Notes: generated by a model from the letters alone, not told the origin. DNA of 64,000 nucleotides from Sphingomonadaceae bacterium (GCA_019239915.1 JAFAZF010000075.1:1-64000); one strand, 5' to 3'. Shown: positions 17,401 to 28,320, counted from the first letter of the stretch. Numbers and translations are program-made.

Positions 17401-18336
17401 ATGGGCGATCGCCCGAAGGTCGCGCTCATCGCAGGGCCGACGGCGAGCGGCAAGTCCGCGCTCGCGCTGGCGCTCGCCGAACGCACCGGCGGTGTGATCG
17501 TCAACGCCGATGCGAGCCAGGTTTACCGCGACCTGCGCGTGCTGAGCGCGCGGCCATCACCCGGCGAGGAGGCGCGTGCGGAGCATCGCCTGTTCGGCCA
17601 TGTCGACGGCGCGGTCGCCTATTCCGCTGCCGCCTGGGCGGCCGCTGCGCGTGCCGCGATCGCGGCTGCGCACGACGCGGGTATGCCGGCGATCCTGGTC
17701 GGCGGCACCGGCCTCTATATTCGCACGCTGCTCGACGGCATCGCGCCGGTGCCGGAGATCGATCCCGAGGTTCGTGCCACAGTCCGCACGCTGCCCATCC
17801 TCGAGGCGCATGCCGCGCTCGGGCGGGAGGATCCGGACGCCGCAGCTCGGCTTCCGTCAACCGACAGCGCGCGCATCGCCCGCGCGCTCGAAGTGGTCCG
17901 CTCAACGGGCCGCACCCTCGCCGACTGGCAACGCAACAAGGCCGGCGGGATAGGCGGCACGGTCGACCTTGCGCCATTGGTTCTGCTGCCGCCGCGCGAC
18001 TGGCTGCGCGCGCGTTGCGATGCCCGCTTCGAGGCGATGCTGGCGAGCGGCGCGATCGAAGAAGTCGAGGCCTTGGGCGAGCGGGCGCTCGATGCCCGGC
18101 TGCCGGTGATGCGCGCGATCGGCGTGCGCGAGATCATCGCCTGGCGTGCCGGCACGACCGATCGCGCGACGATGATCGCCGCCGCCCAGGCCGCGACGCG
18201 GCAATACGCCAAGCGGCAATATACCTGGCTCACGCATCAACCCCCTGCCCACTGGACGCGCCACAACGAGCAATTAGATACTGTCGATAAGCGGAATATC
18301 GTAATAAAATTGCTAATATACAGCTTGACACGCTAG
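17401..18336 (+). CDS. miaA: tRNA dimethylallyltransferase
   Basis: MiaA transfers dimethylallyl to A37 of tRNAs reading UNN codons. The P-loop GPTASGKSA lies at residues 12-20, followed by [11 protein letters not shown] and the [11 protein letters not shown] motif typical of the family. The ATG at 17401 is chosen because GGAGG lies 8 bases upstream; an in-frame extension upstream is the translated REP element. The final 25 residues and 3' end are AT-rich compared with the rest, probably because the ilvB promoter overlaps them. Confidence 0.95.
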   Translation: MGDRPKVALIAGPTASGKSALALALAERTGGVIVNADASQVYRDLRVLSARPSPGEEARAEHRLFGHVDGAVAYSAAAWAAAARAAIAAAHDAGMPAILVGGTGLYIRTLLDGIAPVPEIDPEVRATVRTLPILEAHAALGREDPDAAARLPSTDSARIARALEVVRSTGRTLADWQRNKAGGIGGTVDLAPLVLLPPRDWLRARCDARFEAMLASGAIEEVEALGERALDARLPVMRAIGVREIIAWRAGTTDRATMIAAAQAATRQYAKRQYTWLTHQPPAHWTRHNEQLDTVDKRNIVIKLLIYSLTR

Positions 18337-18353
18337 TTTCTTGCGAATAGCAG
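18325..18353 (+). promoter_or_regulatory. Candidate ilvB promoter within the 3' end of miaA
   Basis: TTGACA at 18325-18330 is a consensus -35 box, followed after 17 bases by TAGCAG at 18348-18353 as a weak -10. It lies in a locally AT-rich stretch overlapping the miaA stop, about 65 bases before the ilvB start. Downstream is a 7-bp hairpin (GCTCTCC and GGAGAGC). The -10 match is poor, so this is tentative. Confidence 0.4.
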
Positions 18354-18419
18354 CGCGCGCTCTCCGGCATGATAGGAGAGCCGCCGAATCCCGGCGGGTT
18401 GGTTTGCAAGGTGAGCGGC

Positions 18420-20171
18420 ATGATCGTCGAGAAAAGCGGCGCGGACATTTTGATCGAGGCTCTATGCGATCTCGGCGTCGAGGTCGTGTTCGGCTACCCC
18501 GGCGGCGCCGTCCTCCCGATCTACGACGCCCTGTTCCAGCAGAAGCGCATCCGCCACGTCCTCGTCCGGCAGGAAGGCGGCGCGGCCCACGCCGCCGAAG
18601 GCTATGCGCGCTCGACCGGCAAGCCCGGCGTCGTGCTCGTCACCTCGGGCCCGGGCGCGACCAACGTCGTCACCGGCCTCGCCGACGCGCTGATGGATTC
18701 GATCCCGATCGTCGTCATCACCGGCCAGGTCGCGACGCACCTGATCGGCACCGATGCCTTCCAGGAGGCCGACACGGTCGGCATTACGCGTCACTGCACC
18801 AAGCATAATTATCTGGTGAAGGATCCGGCGAAGCTCGGCGACATCGTCCACGAAGCATTTCACATCGCGACATCAGGCCGTCCCGGGCCGGTCGTCATCG
18901 ATCTGCCCAAGGACGTGCAGGTCGCGACCGCGGTCTATCGCCGCCCCAGCGAGACGACGCTCCACAAGAACTACAAGCCGCAGGTCAAGGCGGAAACCGC
19001 GCTGATCGAACAGGCGGTGGAGATGCTCGGCCGCGCTGAGCGGCCGATCCTCTATACCGGCGGCGGCGTCATCAACTCGGGTCCGGCGGCGAGCCAGCTG
19101 CTGCGCGAGCTTGCGCGGATCACCGGCGCGCCGGTCACATCGACGCTGATGGGGCTCGGCGCCTTCCCCGCCTCCTCGGAGCAGTGGCTCGGCATGCTCG
19201 GCATGCACGGCACCTACGAAGCCAATATGGCGATGAACGAGGCCGACCTGATCCTCAATCTGGGGGCGCGTTTCGACGATCGCGTGACGGGCCGGCTCGA
19301 CGCGTTCAGTCCGCGCTCCAAGCGCATCCACGTCGATATCGATCGCTCGTCGATCAACAAGACGGTGCGTGCCGATCTCGGCCTCGTCGGCGACGTCGGG
19401 CGGGTGATGGAGGATCTGATCCGGATCTGGAAGGCGCGGTCGCCGACCCAGCCCGACCTCAAGGCGTGGTGGAAGAAGATCGAGGGCTGGCGCGACAAGA
19501 AGAGCCTCGCCTTCCCGCCGAGCAAGAGGGAGATCATGCCGCAGCACGCGATCCGCGCGCTGTGGGAAGCGACCCGCATCAAGAAGCCGATCATCACCAC
19601 CGAGGTCGGCCAGCACCAGATGTGGGCCGCGCAGCATTTCGATTTCGAGCAGCCGAACAAATGGCTGACGAGCGGCGGCCTCGGCACGATGGGCTACGGC
19701 CTGCCCGCCGCGATCGGCGCGCAGATCGGCAACCCCAACGCGCTCGTCATCGACATCGCCGGCGAGGCCTCGATCCTCATGAATATCCAGGAGATGGCGA
19801 CGGCGACGCAATATCGGCTGCCGGTCAAGGTCTTCATCCTCAACAACGAATATATGGGGATGGTGCGCCAGTGGCAGGAGCTGACCTACTCGTCGCGCTA
19901 TTCGGAGAGCTATTCGGAGGCGCTGCCCGATTTCGTGGCGTTGGCCGAGGCGTTCGGCTGGAAAGGACTGCGCATCGAGAATCCGGACGCGCTCGACGGC
20001 GGCATTGCCGAAATGCTTGCACATGACGGGCCGGTGATGGTCGATTGCCGCGTCGCCAAGCTCGCCAACTGCTTCCCGATGATCCCGAGCGGCGCCGCCC
20101 ACACCGACATGATCCTCCAGGCCGAGGAAGTGTCCGGCGAGATGGACGACGAGGCGAAGGCGCTCGTCTAG
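18420..20171 (+). CDS. ilvB: Acetolactate synthase, catalytic subunit
   Basis: This TPP enzyme makes acetolactate or acetohydroxybutyrate, the first common step of valine, leucine and isoleucine synthesis. Visible are FGYPGGAVLP and the conserved glutamate in VRQEGGAAHAAEGYAR for TPP activation, the FAD-binding middle domain, and the C-terminal TPP site GLGTMGYGLPAAIGA. The metal-binding GDG motif reads AGEAS here (Glu for Asp), with the following NN pair intact. ATG at 18420 has AAGGTGA upstream and gives 583 residues; an earlier ATG at 18369 is in frame. First of ilvB-ilvN-ilvC. Confidence 0.95.
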   Translation: MIVEKSGADILIEALCDLGVEVVFGYPGGAVLPIYDALFQQKRIRHVLVRQEGGAAHAAEGYARSTGKPGVVLVTSGPGATNVVTGLADALMDSIPIVVITGQVATHLIGTDAFQEADTVGITRHCTKHNYLVKDPAKLGDIVHEAFHIATSGRPGPVVIDLPKDVQVATAVYRRPSETTLHKNYKPQVKAETALIEQAVEMLGRAERPILYTGGGVINSGPAASQLLRELARITGAPVTSTLMGLGAFPASSEQWLGMLGMHGTYEANMAMNEADLILNLGARFDDRVTGRLDAFSPRSKRIHVDIDRSSINKTVRADLGLVGDVGRVMEDLIRIWKARSPTQPDLKAWWKKIEGWRDKKSLAFPPSKREIMPQHAIRALWEATRIKKPIITTEVGQHQMWAAQHFDFEQPNKWLTSGGLGTMGYGLPAAIGAQIGNPNALVIDIAGEASILMNIQEMATATQYRLPVKVFILNNEYMGMVRQWQELTYSSRYSESYSEALPDFVALAEAFGWKGLRIENPDALDGGIAEMLAHDGPVMVDCRVAKLANCFPMIPSGAAHTDMILQAEEVSGEMDDEAKALV

Positions 20172-20194
20172 CATTGCACACCTCCAAACCTCCG

Positions 20195-20292
20195 CCGTCA
20201 TTCCCGCGAAGGCGGGGATCCATATGCCGAGCGGCCGAGGCAAAGTTCGCAACGGCAGAGGATATGGATCCCCGCTTCCGCGGGGATGACGG
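20195..20292. repeat. Dispersed palindromic repeat between ilvB and ilvN
   Basis: Inverted arms CCGTCATTCCCGCGAAGGCG and its counterpart ending GCGGGGATGACGG, with a further internal inverted match (GGATCCATATG and CATATGGATCC-like bases). Nearly the whole 98 bases can fold into one long hairpin. It separates two subunits normally made in balance. Confidence 0.85.
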
Positions 20293-20301
20293 GGTTGGAT
20301 G

Positions 20302-21943
<1,642 letters not shown>

Positions 21944-21955
21944 CGCCCGCCACGG

Positions 21956-22050
21956 CCGTCATCCCGGCGAAGGCCGGGATCCAGCAAGGACCCCGGCGGC
22001 AGCCGGAGCGGCAAGCGCGCGCCTCCAAAACTGGATCCCGGCTTGCGCCG
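21956..22050. repeat. Dispersed palindromic repeat after ilvC
   Basis: Inverted arms CCGTCATCCCGGCGAAGGCC and GGATCCCGGCTTGCGCCGAG. Same family as the repeat between ilvB and ilvN. It may act as a transcript 3'-end stabiliser for the ilv operon. Confidence 0.75.
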
Positions 22051-22123
22051 AGTTGACTGTTGGGGGTTGGCGAATCCGCTGGTCGATCGTTACGCTGGCG
22101 GCTCTTCAGGAGGAGGATTTCGC

Positions 22124-22747
22124 ATGCGCGCCAGCCTGTTCGCCGCCGCTCTCGGCTTCGTCGCCATCCCCGCGCTGGCGCAAACGCCGCCCAACCTGCC
22201 TAAGGAGGCGCCCGGCAAGCCCGACCCCGCACTCGCGCGCGCCGGCACATATCAGATCGAGCCGAGCCACACACAGATTGGCTTCCTGATCGACCATATG
22301 GGCTTCACGCCCTTCGCCGGCGTGCTCTCGCAGGCGAGCGGCAGCCTGACGCTCGATCCCGCACGGCCTGCCGCATCCAAGCTCAGCGTCACCGTGCCGA
22401 TCGCCAGCATCCAGACGACGAGTAAGAAGCTCGACGAGGAGCTCGTCAGCGCGCAGTTCTTCGATGTCGCGAAATTTCCGACCGCGAGCTTCACCTCGAC
22501 CGCGGTGAGATCCACCGGCCCGACCACCGCAGAGGTAACCGGCACGCTGACGCTGCACGGCGTCGCCAAGCCGATCACGCTAGCCGCCAAATTCTACGGA
22601 GCGGGCACCAACTTCATGACCAAGAAGCCGTCGATCGGCTTCACCGCCAACGCCACGCTGAAGCGCTCGGAGTTCGGGCTCACCGCCGGCATCCCGCTCG
22701 TCGGTGACACGGTGACTCTCACGATCGCCGCAGCCTTCGATCAATAG
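22124..22747 (+). CDS. YceI-family periplasmic protein
   Basis: A 207-residue protein with a cleavable signal peptide (MRASLFAAALGFVAIPALAQ). The mature part has the lipocalin-like YceI pattern: YQIEPSHTQIGFLIDHMGF, SLTLDPARP, then FDVAKFPTASF and TLTLHGVAKPITL. YceI proteins bind long-chain isoprenoids in the periplasm; the ligand here is unknown. An unusually strong AGGAGGAGG site lies 8 bases before the ATG, suggesting high expression. A hairpin separates it from the convergent BLUF gene. Confidence 0.93.
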   Translation: MRASLFAAALGFVAIPALAQTPPNLPKEAPGKPDPALARAGTYQIEPSHTQIGFLIDHMGFTPFAGVLSQASGSLTLDPARPAASKLSVTVPIASIQTTSKKLDEELVSAQFFDVAKFPTASFTSTAVRSTGPTTAEVTGTLTLHGVAKPITLAAKFYGAGTNFMTKKPSIGFTANATLKRSEFGLTAGIPLVGDTVTLTIAAAFDQ

Positions 22748-22755
22748 CTGGACGG

Positions 22756-22796
22756 GATCGTGCGCGCGTTAATAGCGCTAGCGAACGCGCGCGATC
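22756..22796. terminator. Hairpin between the convergent YceI and BLUF genes
   Basis: Arms GCGCGCGTT (22762-22770) and AACGCGCGC (22784-22792) pair perfectly around a 13-base loop, flanked by further GATC matches. It starts 9 bases after one stop codon and overlaps the other. No T-run follows on either side, so termination is inferred from position. Confidence 0.5.
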
Positions 22797-23205
22797 AAGC
22801 CGCGCGGCGATCAATCCGGGCGAAGCTGCGGAACAGCGCGCGCGTGTTGGGGTCGCTCGTCTGCGCGACGAGGCTGTCGACCATTTCCGCGAGCGGCAGT
22901 TCGCCGTCGATATGGTCGACCCGGCTCCACGCCATCGTCCAGTCGCCGAACTCGCGTTTGCCGATCTCCTTCTCGGAAAGCGTCACCGGCGCGCGATGCC
23001 GCGGATCCTTGCGGATGCGCGCATAGCAATCCTCGACCAGCCCGCGATCGCCTTCCAGCGCCTGGAGGAAGCGCTTCCCGTCGAACACCAGCAAGCCGGT
23101 GATGCGATCGGCATGATTGCGCCGGCGCGCGCTGCCGAGAATCCGGCCGACCTCGTGCTGGTCGACGTCCGGGCGCGCCGTGCTGATGTAGATAAGCTGG
23201 AACAT
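22795..23205 (-). CDS. Single-domain BLUF blue-light photoreceptor
   Basis: The 136-residue protein is a BLUF domain with a short C-terminal helical tail and no fused output domain. Key flavin-site residues are visible: Tyr6 in LIYISTA, Asn30 in RRRNHADRITGLL and Gln48 in FLQALEG, plus the later tryptophan in FGDWTMAW. BLUF proteins bind FAD and change hydrogen bonding around the Tyr/Gln pair on blue light. Short BLUF proteins act through partner proteins. GAGAGGA lies before the ATG. It is divergent from the leuA leader, about 75 bases away; no partner is obvious nearby. Confidence 0.93.
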   Translation of the reverse strand: MFQLIYISTARPDVDQHEVGRILGSARRRNHADRITGLLVFDGKRFLQALEGDRGLVEDCYARIRKDPRHRAPVTLSEKEIGKREFGDWTMAWSRVDHIDGELPLAEMVDSLVAQTSDPNTRALFRSFARIDRRAA

Positions 23206-23278
23206 GAACGCGCATCCTCTCGCAACGTTTGCCTATGCTCTGGACTTTCTTCATGAAGTTGGCGTAAACGGAGCGACA

Positions 23279-23326
23279 ATGGCTCGCACTCGCGCCCTGC
23301 TTACGCTGCGACTTACGCGCCCTTAG
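23279..23326 (+). CDS. leuL: leuA leader peptide (15 residues, Leu-rich)
   Basis: A 16-codon frame reading MARTRALLTLRLTRP then TAG. Four of codons 7-12 are leucine (CTG CTT, CTG, CTT). It has a GGAG site 6 bases before the ATG and lies upstream of leuA on the same strand. This is the layout of attenuator leaders: charged leucine tRNA scarcity would stall the ribosome over these codons. Its stop codon lies in the first arm of a long hairpin. Too short for routine gene finding. Confidence 0.7.
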   Translation: MARTRALLTLRLTRP

Positions 23327-23425
23327 GCGCGAGCGACGTCGTGCGGGCGCTTCTCCTGCCCGCCTCCTCCGCCTAAGGGACCGATCGATCGCCGCGCCGG
23401 CATGCGCGGCTCACCGATAGCTTTT
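23321..23425 (+). promoter_or_regulatory. Candidate leuA attenuator
   Basis: Arm CCTTAGGCG (23321-23329) overlaps the leader stop and pairs perfectly with CGCCTAAGG (23370-23378). Nested inside is GCGGGC/GCCCGC (23343-23348 with 23358-23363). Further on, GCCGCGC (23391-23397) pairs with GCGCGGC (23404-23410), followed after about 10 bases by CTTTT. Ribosome position on the leader would decide which forms. The T-run is short and offset from the stem, so the final hairpin may not be a canonical terminator. Confidence 0.55.
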
Positions 23426-23442
23426 GCGACGAGACCAGACCG

Positions 23443-25116
23443 ATGCTCCGCGATCCTTCCGTCAAATATCGTGCCTTTCCGACCGTCGACCTGCCTGATC
23501 GACGATGGCCTTCCCGTACCATCACCAACGCGCCGCGCTGGCTCTCGACCGATCTGCGTGACGGCAACCAGTCGCTGATCGATCCGATGAACGCCGAGAA
23601 GAAGCGGCGCTTCTTCGATCTGCTCGTCAAGATCGGCGTCAAGGAGATCGAGGTCGGCTTCCCGGCCTCCGGTGCCACCGACTTCGACTTCATCCGCGGC
23701 CTCGTCGATAGCGGCGGCATCCCCGCCGACGTGATGCCGCAGGTGCTCGTTCAGGCGCGGCGCGACCTGATCGAGACGACGTTCGACAGCCTTGAGGGCG
23801 CGCCTCACGCCTGCGTCCATATGTACAACGCGGTGTCGCCCGCGTGGCGGCAGATTGTGTTCGGCATGGAGCGCAAGGAGGTCAAGCAGATCGCCATCGA
23901 TGGCGTCACCATCCTTCGCGAACAGGCGGAGAGTCGGCCGTCAACCGATTGGCACTTCGAATATTCTCCCGAGACCTTCTCGACTGCGGAGCTGGATTTC
24001 AGCCTCGAGATCTGCGAGGCGGTGATCGAGATCCTGGGCGCGACGCCGGAGAAGCCGGTGATCCTCAATCTGCCCGCCACCGTCGAAGCGGCGACCCCCA
24101 ACATCTACGCCGATCAGATCGAATGGTTCTGCCGCAACATCTCGCGGCGCGACAGCGTCATCATCAGCCTTCATCCGCACAACGATCGCGGCACGGGCGT
24201 CGCCGCCGCCGAGCTCGGCCTGATGGCGGGAGCCGATCGCATCGAGGGCTGCCTGTTCGGCAACGGCGAGCGCACCGGCAATGTCGATCTCGTCACGCTG
24301 GGACTCAATCTCTATACGCAAGGCGTTGATCCGAAGATAGACTTTTCCGATATCGACGAGGTCATCCAGACCGTCGAATATTGCAACCAGCTGCCTGTCC
24401 ATCCTCGCCACCCCTATGCCGGCGAGCTGGTGTTCACCGCCTTTTCGGGATCTCACCAGGACGCGATCAAGAAGGGTTTCGCAGCTCAGGAGAAGCGCAA
24501 CGACCAATTTTGGAGCGTGCCCTATCTTCCGATCGATCCCGCCGACCTGGGTCGCAGCTACGAAGCGGTGATCCGCGTCAACTCGCAATCCGGTAAGGGT
24601 GGCGTCGCCTGGGTGCTGGAGCAGGACAAGGGGCTCAAGCTGCCCAAGCGTCTGCAGGCCGATTTCAGTCGCCACGTGCAGGCGCTTGCCGATGAGACCA
24701 GTCGCGAGCTCAATGCCACAGACATCTGGGATTGCTTCCGAAAGACTTATCACCTGGACGATGACGGCCGCTTCGCGCTGGTCGACTATCATGAGAGCCT
24801 GGGCGTCGGCGGTAGCGGCGATCGCCGCTTCGTCGGTCGTATCCAGACCGGTGGCGACGTCCGCTCGATCTCGGGCAAGGGTAACGGCCTGATCTCGTCG
24901 GTGTTGGCGGCGCTGCGCGACGACGTCGGACTCGATCTCGACGTCGCCGACTATCAGGAGCACGCCATCGGCACGGGCCGCGACACGCAGGCTGCCGCCT
25001 ATGTCGAATGCCGTACGGCGGACGGCCGCACCAGCTTCGGTGTCGGCATCGACGCCGACGTCGCGACGGCGAGCGTGCGCGCCGTGCTCAGCGCAGCCAA
25101 CGGTCTCGGAGCTTGA
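23443..25116 (+). CDS. leuA: 2-isopropylmalate synthase
   Basis: LeuA condenses acetyl-CoA with 2-oxoisovalerate, the first committed step to leucine. The 557-residue protein is the longer form (LeuA type 2) beginning with the [11 protein letters not shown] segment. [15 protein letters not shown] carries the catalytic Arg and metal-binding Asp; [15 protein letters not shown] gives the metal-binding His pair. The C-terminal regulatory domain follows (residues about 430-557), where leucine feedback normally acts. The ribosome site is weak, which fits control through the leader structure just upstream. Confidence 0.96.
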   Translation: MLRDPSVKYRAFPTVDLPDRRWPSRTITNAPRWLSTDLRDGNQSLIDPMNAEKKRRFFDLLVKIGVKEIEVGFPASGATDFDFIRGLVDSGGIPADVMPQVLVQARRDLIETTFDSLEGAPHACVHMYNAVSPAWRQIVFGMERKEVKQIAIDGVTILREQAESRPSTDWHFEYSPETFSTAELDFSLEICEAVIEILGATPEKPVILNLPATVEAATPNIYADQIEWFCRNISRRDSVIISLHPHNDRGTGVAAAELGLMAGADRIEGCLFGNGERTGNVDLVTLGLNLYTQGVDPKIDFSDIDEVIQTVEYCNQLPVHPRHPYAGELVFTAFSGSHQDAIKKGFAAQEKRNDQFWSVPYLPIDPADLGRSYEAVIRVNSQSGKGGVAWVLEQDKGLKLPKRLQADFSRHVQALADETSRELNATDIWDCFRKTYHLDDDGRFALVDYHESLGVGGSGDRRFVGRIQTGGDVRSISGKGNGLISSVLAALRDDVGLDLDVADYQEHAIGTGRDTQAAAYVECRTADGRTSFGVGIDADVATASVRAVLSAANGLGA

Positions 25117-25224
25117 AACCGGCTACCGGCGCCCGCCTCAGCGAGACTGAAATCCCCGCGATGATCGCGCGTCCGGTCGCACCGGATGCCGATTGTCGGG
25201 GGCACGACGTCCAAGGCGAGCCGC

Positions 25225-25446
25225 CTATAGATCCTCGATCAACCGCAGCGCGTTGCGGATATGGCGATGGGCGGCGGCGATCCTCGCACGGCGGGAATTG
25301 CCGCGGCGCGGTCCCAATCCCAACGCGGCGCGACCGGCGTCGGCAAGCCGATCAAGCGCCGTCTCGCCGAGCGCGCGCATGTCGAGCGCCTCGTGATCGA
25401 CCATGCGGGCCTCACGCCGAGACCAGATCAGGATGCGGTAGGCCAT
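25225..25446 (-). CDS. Small hypothetical cytoplasmic protein
   Basis: A 73-residue protein starting MAYRILIWSRREARMVDHEAL. It is arginine-rich, predicted helical and ends RNALRLIEDL. An AGGAG site lies 6 bases before the ATG at 25446; the longer frame starting at 25470 lacks one. No family is recognised. It sits between leuA and mutL with its own apparent start, on the mutL strand and 95 bases upstream of nothing co-directional, so it is probably a single gene. Confidence 0.55.
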   Translation of the reverse strand: MAYRILIWSRREARMVDHEALDMRALGETALDRLADAGRAALGLGPRRGNSRRARIAAAHRHIRNALRLIEDL

Positions 25447-25564
25447 CGCTCTCTCCTCGCGGCGTCTCACCCTGTCGCATCGCTTCTTAGCGCATGCTTG
25501 TGTCCCGTGGATGACCGCGGCTTAGCTATTTTGACGCTTCTTCTCCGGCGCGACACGGAGCGAC

Positions 25565-27319
25565 TCATTTTCGCCCGAACAGCTTCTCGATGTCGGCATG
25601 GTCCAGCTTGATCCAGGTCGGTCGGCCATGATTGCACTGGCCGGAATGCGGCGTCACTTCCATCTCGCGCAACAGCGCGTTCATCTCGACCACCGAGAGG
25701 ATGCGACCGGCACGTACCGAACCGTGGCACGCCATCGTCGCCGCCACCGCATCGAGCCGTTCCTTGAGCGTCAGCGCCTGATCATGCGCAAGAAGATCGT
25801 CCCCTAAGTCTCTAACAAGGCTTTTTGCATCGCCGCCGCCGAGTAGCGCCGGCAGCGCCCGGACGAGGATCGCCGCCGGCCCGAACCGCTCGAGCTCGAG
25901 ACCCAGCTCGGCGAGCTCGGCCGCCGCCTGTTCGAGGCGATCGCACGCCACCTCGTCGAGCTCGACGACCTCCGGCAGCAGCAGCGCTTGGGCGCGAACG
26001 CCCCCTTCCCCAAGCCCGTGACGCATCCGCTCGAGCACCAGCCGCTCATGCGCGGCATGCTGATCGACCAGCACGATACCGTCATCAGTTTCAGCAACGA
26101 TATAGGTCGCCGCCACCTGCCCGCGCGCCACGCCGAGCGGAAAGGACGATGCCGCCGGCGCCGGCGCGACGGCCGGCTCTGCACGCGCCGCCGGTGCGGC
26201 CGCAAAGGCAGTCGTGCCCTCGCGCAGCGCCGGCCTGTTCCAGAACAGCGGCGACGGCGCCTCGACGGCCGGCATCGCGGGCTCGCCCGGCCGCCAGACA
26301 TCCAGCAGCGCCGCAGCCGCGCGCGGCGCGGCGCGATATCCGGCCGCGTCCAGTGCCGCGCGCAGCCCGCCGACGATCAGCCCGCGCACCAGCGCCGCGT
26401 CGCGAAAGCGCACCTCGGTCTTGGCGGGATGAACGTTGACGTCGACCTCGCTCGTCGGCAGCTCGACGAACAGCGCCACCACCGGGTGACGATCGCGGGC
26501 GAGCAGATCCTGATAGGCAGCGCGAACGCTGCCCACCAGCAGCCGATCCTTCACCGGACGCCGGTTGACGAACAAATACTGATGATCGGCGACACCGCGA
26601 CTGAACGTCGGCAGGCCCGCGACGCCGCCAAGCCGCACCTCGCCGTGCTGATGGTCGACCGCGACGCTGCCCTCGGCGAGCGTTCGATCGATCAGCGCGG
26701 CCACCCGTGCCGGCGCGCTCTCCGCCGGCGATAGCGACAGCACGCGCCGCCCGTCATGCTCGAGGCTGAAGCCGATCTCGGGCCGCGCCATCGCCAGCCG
26801 CCGCATCGCATCGAGACAGGCCGCATATTCGGCCCGCGGCGAGCGCAGGAACTTGGCCCGCGCCGGCACCTTCTCGAACAAGCCCTCGACGCGGACCCGT
26901 GTGCCAGGCGGAATCGCCGCCGGACCCTCTTCGCTGGCGACGCCATGATCCATGCTGCGCCGCCAGCCGTCGTTCCCGCGCACGCGGCTCTCGATCGTGA
27001 GCCGCGCGACGCTCGCGATCGAGGGCAGCGCCTCGCCGCGAAAGCCCAGCGTCTCGACCGTCTCTATCAGCTCGTTCGGCAGCTTCGAGGTGGCGTGCCG
27101 CTCCAGCGCGAGCGCGATCTCGTCGCGCGCCATGCCGCAGCCGTCGTCGGCTACCTCCAGCCCGGCAATCCCGCCGCCGCGTAAGGCGATGGCGATCCGC
27201 GTCGCACCCGCGTCGATCGCGTTCTCAACGAGTTCCTTGAGCGCGCTCGCGGGACGCTCGACCACTTCGCCCGCGGCGATGCGGTTGACGAGATGCTCGG
27301 GCAGGCGGCGGATCAGCAT
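25565..27319 (-). CDS. mutL: DNA mismatch repair protein MutL
   Basis: MutL couples MutS mismatch recognition to strand removal. The GHKL ATPase motifs lie at the N-terminus: ELVENAIDAGA (about residues 29-39), DDGCGM (58-63) and TLGFRGEALPSI. The C-terminal domain carries DQHAAHERLVLE, matching the DQHA(X)2E(X)4E metal site of nicking MutL proteins, with CNHGRPT and a terminal FGR. It should therefore be the endonuclease form used in organisms without MutH. 584 residues is normal. The linker (about 330-400) is Ala/Pro-rich. Confidence 0.96.
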   Translation of the reverse strand: MLIRRLPEHLVNRIAAGEVVERPASALKELVENAIDAGATRIAIALRGGGIAGLEVADDGCGMARDEIALALERHATSKLPNELIETVETLGFRGEALPSIASVARLTIESRVRGNDGWRRSMDHGVASEEGPAAIPPGTRVRVEGLFEKVPARAKFLRSPRAEYAACLDAMRRLAMARPEIGFSLEHDGRRVLSLSPAESAPARVAALIDRTLAEGSVAVDHQHGEVRLGGVAGLPTFSRGVADHQYLFVNRRPVKDRLLVGSVRAAYQDLLARDRHPVVALFVELPTSEVDVNVHPAKTEVRFRDAALVRGLIVGGLRAALDAAGYRAAPRAAAALLDVWRPGEPAMPAVEAPSPLFWNRPALREGTTAFAAAPAARAEPAVAPAPAASSFPLGVARGQVAATYIVAETDDGIVLVDQHAAHERLVLERMRHGLGEGGVRAQALLLPEVVELDEVACDRLEQAAAELAELGLELERFGPAAILVRALPALLGGGDAKSLVRDLGDDLLAHDQALTLKERLDAVAATMACHGSVRAGRILSVVEMNALLREMEVTPHSGQCNHGRPTWIKLDHADIEKLFGRK

Positions 27320-27451
27320 GTCCGCGGTTTAGCGCAGCGCGGCCGCCATCGCGACCCGCCGCAACCATCTATCCACAAGCCGGTTTACAGCCCGCGGCGC
27401 GCCTGCTAACCGGCCGCCTCTTCGCGCGCCGGCTCACCGGGCACGCGGGTT

Positions 27452-27527
<76 letters not shown>

Positions 27528-27603
27528 CTTTTTCAATGACTTAGATGCGAGAGCGCGGCGGCGATCCGGCGCCGGGGTCCCATTGGGGTATCAGAACGCT
27601 GCC

Positions 27604-27636
27604 GTTTAGACGCCGTGTGCAAATCGCCGTCTAAAC
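27604..27636. repeat. Perfect 9-bp inverted repeat downstream of tRNA-Lys
   Basis: GTTTAGACG (27604-27612) and CGTCTAAAC (27628-27636) are separated by 15 bases. It lies about 80 bases after the tRNA in a non-coding, AT-richer stretch. It could be a terminator lacking a T-run, a recombinase site or an integration remnant; no integrase gene is present here. Confidence 0.5.
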
Positions 27637-27716
27637 AAGGTGGTATAGGCTAGCTCCGATTCTAGCTCCGCCGGCTACTCCGCGCCCCGAAAGCACCCGC
27701 GAGCGAGAAGCCGAAC

Positions 27717-28320
27717 GAGGGGCCGGACGCCGCGATGTTCATCTTGACGTGCGCCATGACCCGCATCGCCTCGTCACTCGGATCCTTGCCAACAAGGACA
27801 ACCGATCGGGCGAAGGCCGTGATCCCGCGCCGATCGGGTTTCACGACGCCTATGTTGCCGCGCCGAGCCAGAAGGCGGCGCTGGACGCCTGGGGCAGCGA
27901 CGTCAATCTGTTTGCGCGCGGTGTCGCCGAGCGGGTCTCCGATCCCGAGTTGATCGCCGAGCCGCTCGCCAAGCCGGGCGCGGTCATCAAGCGGCTGCGC
28001 GAGATGCCAGCCGACTCTACCGCCGCGCCGCGAAGGTCCAGCGCACACCGATCGAAGACGCCTGGCGCTTCCACGCGCGCGGCTCTAGTCAAGCCGAAGC
28101 CGCGCCCCGATCGCTCCAAGCTCGACGCCGCCGAGCGGGCACTCGATGCCGCCGTCGCGCGCCAGGCCGAGGAGGAGGATGCGCTTGCCGAGCGCGAGGC
28201 GACGCTGCGCCGTGAGCGCCACGACTTGGAGGAGCGCCACCAGGCCGAACGGCAACGGCTGGAGAAGGCGCGCGCGACGCGGCCGCAGCGCGTTACCGGC
28301 GCGCGCTCGATCAGTGGCGC
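27717..28320 (+). pseudogene. Remnant of an accessory gene with a C-terminal charged coiled coil
   Basis: The plus-strand frame contains FHDAYVAAPSQKAALDAWGS, LFARGVAERVSDPELIAEPL, a Lys/Pro-rich linker and then a long Glu/Arg-rich coiled coil (ERALDAAVARQAEEEDALAE and following). From memory this resembles sphingomonad proteins annotated as TolA-like or cell-envelope proteins; that match is unchecked. There is no ATG or plausible ribosome site, and after the coiled coil the frame continues antisense to the convergent SDR gene, so both ends seem lost. Boundaries are approximate. Confidence 0.45.

Noticed and set aside
18369..18419. Possible ilvB attenuator leader peptide
   Set aside because: The in-frame stretch has Gly and Pro but no run of Leu, Val or Ile codons, and no competing hairpins beyond one 7-bp stem.
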